Shown: positions 5,539-5,838 of the stretch, piece after piece | How the letters are laid out: every line of letters begins with the position of its first letter | How positions within the stretch are numbered: position 1 is the stretch's first letter | From: Bryobacterales bacterium | GTDB taxonomy: Bacteria; Acidobacteriota; Terriglobia; Bryobacterales; Bryobacteraceae | DNA: 5,838 nucleotides | Assembly: GCA_025353235.1 (NCBI GenBank) | Contig: JANXQZ010000759.1 | Coordinates: 1-5,838 of the forward strand | Direction of reading: 5' to 3' | Notes under the pieces: generated by a model | Databases searched by the model: none | Told to the model about the DNA's origin: nothing | Seen by the model: only the letters and a program-made list of their open reading frames with translations | Program-made: the position numbers and the translations under genes

Positions 5539-5838
5539 TGGCGGGTGACTACGACGGAGCGCCAAGCGGTATTTCCGGCAGCATCGTGGGCCCGGATAGT
5601 CACGGTATTTGTCCCTACGTATAGAGGAATGGCGGCTGCTTGCCAGTGGTCGGTGCCTGCACAGGTTCCGCTATCGCCGTTTGACGTGCTCCACGTCACC
5701 GATGCTACTCCGACGTTGTCTTTCGCCGTTCCGCTAAAGGCGAGCGTGCTGGAGGACGTGCTGACCGTGATCATCGCGGGCGCTACGATGGCCAGAGACG
5801 GTGGGGTGGTATCGTTCGACGGCGCCGAAGGTGTCGAG
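5535..5838 (-). CDS. C-terminal part of a secreted-type protein ending in a bacterial Ig-like domain (partial)
   Basis: The frame is open to the right edge of the window, so only the last 101 residues or so are visible and the true start lies outside; the ATG at 5774 is internal. Reading in from the edge, a Ser/Thr/Pro linker ending DTTPPSLAIVAP leads into one beta-rich domain with SGTAKDNVGVASVTW, AAAIPLYVGTNTVTIRAHDAAGNT and a final VVVTR. The DTTPP lead-in, the DNVGV turn and the GTNTVTIRAxDAAGN strand are typical of bacterial Ig-like (Big-type) repeats at the C-terminus of large extracellular enzymes or adhesins. No sorting signal or membrane anchor follows the domain. The catalytic or adhesive part cannot be inferred from what is visible. 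Its TAG overlaps the pcs TAG on the other strand within CTAG. Confidence 0.75.
   Translation of the reverse strand, partial: STPSAPSNDTTPPSLAIVAPAMITVSTSSSTLAFSGTAKDNVGVASVTWSTSNGDSGTCAGTDHWQAAAIPLYVGTNTVTIRAHDAAGNTAWRSVVVTRH

Overview
The window looks like chromosomal DNA from a GC-rich soil-type bacterium, most likely an acidobacterium of the Solibacter/Bryobacter kind. That placement is inference. It rests on the small di-haem cytochrome of the reaction-centre cytochrome type, a C-terminal bacterial Ig-like domain of a style common in that group, frequent TTG starts, and tandem REP-like hairpins between genes. No rRNA, tRNA, CRISPR array, insertion sequence or phage gene is visible.

Layout: a small exported di-haem c-type cytochrome (2-379, +) meets stop-to-stop a minus-strand pair, an O-antigen ligase-like membrane protein (1029-2252) followed by a short-chain dehydrogenase (380-1048) whose TTG start lies inside the ligase gene. 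A 287-bp divergent intergenic region (2253-2539) carries two abutting perfect hairpins with identical TAACA loops. A plus-strand group follows: a SixA-type histidine phosphatase (2540-3022), a 68-residue protein of unknown function (3083-3289), a sodium:solute symporter (3299-4843) and a phosphatidylcholine synthase (4840-5538). The right edge holds the 3' end of a minus-strand gene encoding a secreted-type Ig-like domain protein.

The main result is the 3299-5538 pair. The symporter resembles the animal high-affinity choline transporter CHT1 (SLC5A7) along nearly its whole length and keeps the aromatic positions that line the choline site there. Its stop codon overlaps the start of a gene whose product carries the Pcs form of the CDP-alcohol phosphotransferase motif, with a 12-residue spacer. 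Together they read as a compact module: take up choline from outside, then condense it directly with CDP-diacylglycerol to make phosphatidylcholine. The 68-residue protein sits 9 nt upstream in the same frame and may be a translational leader or a partner; the SixA-type gene may belong to the same transcription unit or only lie beside it.

The ligase and SDR probably form a separate envelope-related operon, but no other polysaccharide genes are in view, so the SDR substrate cannot be named.
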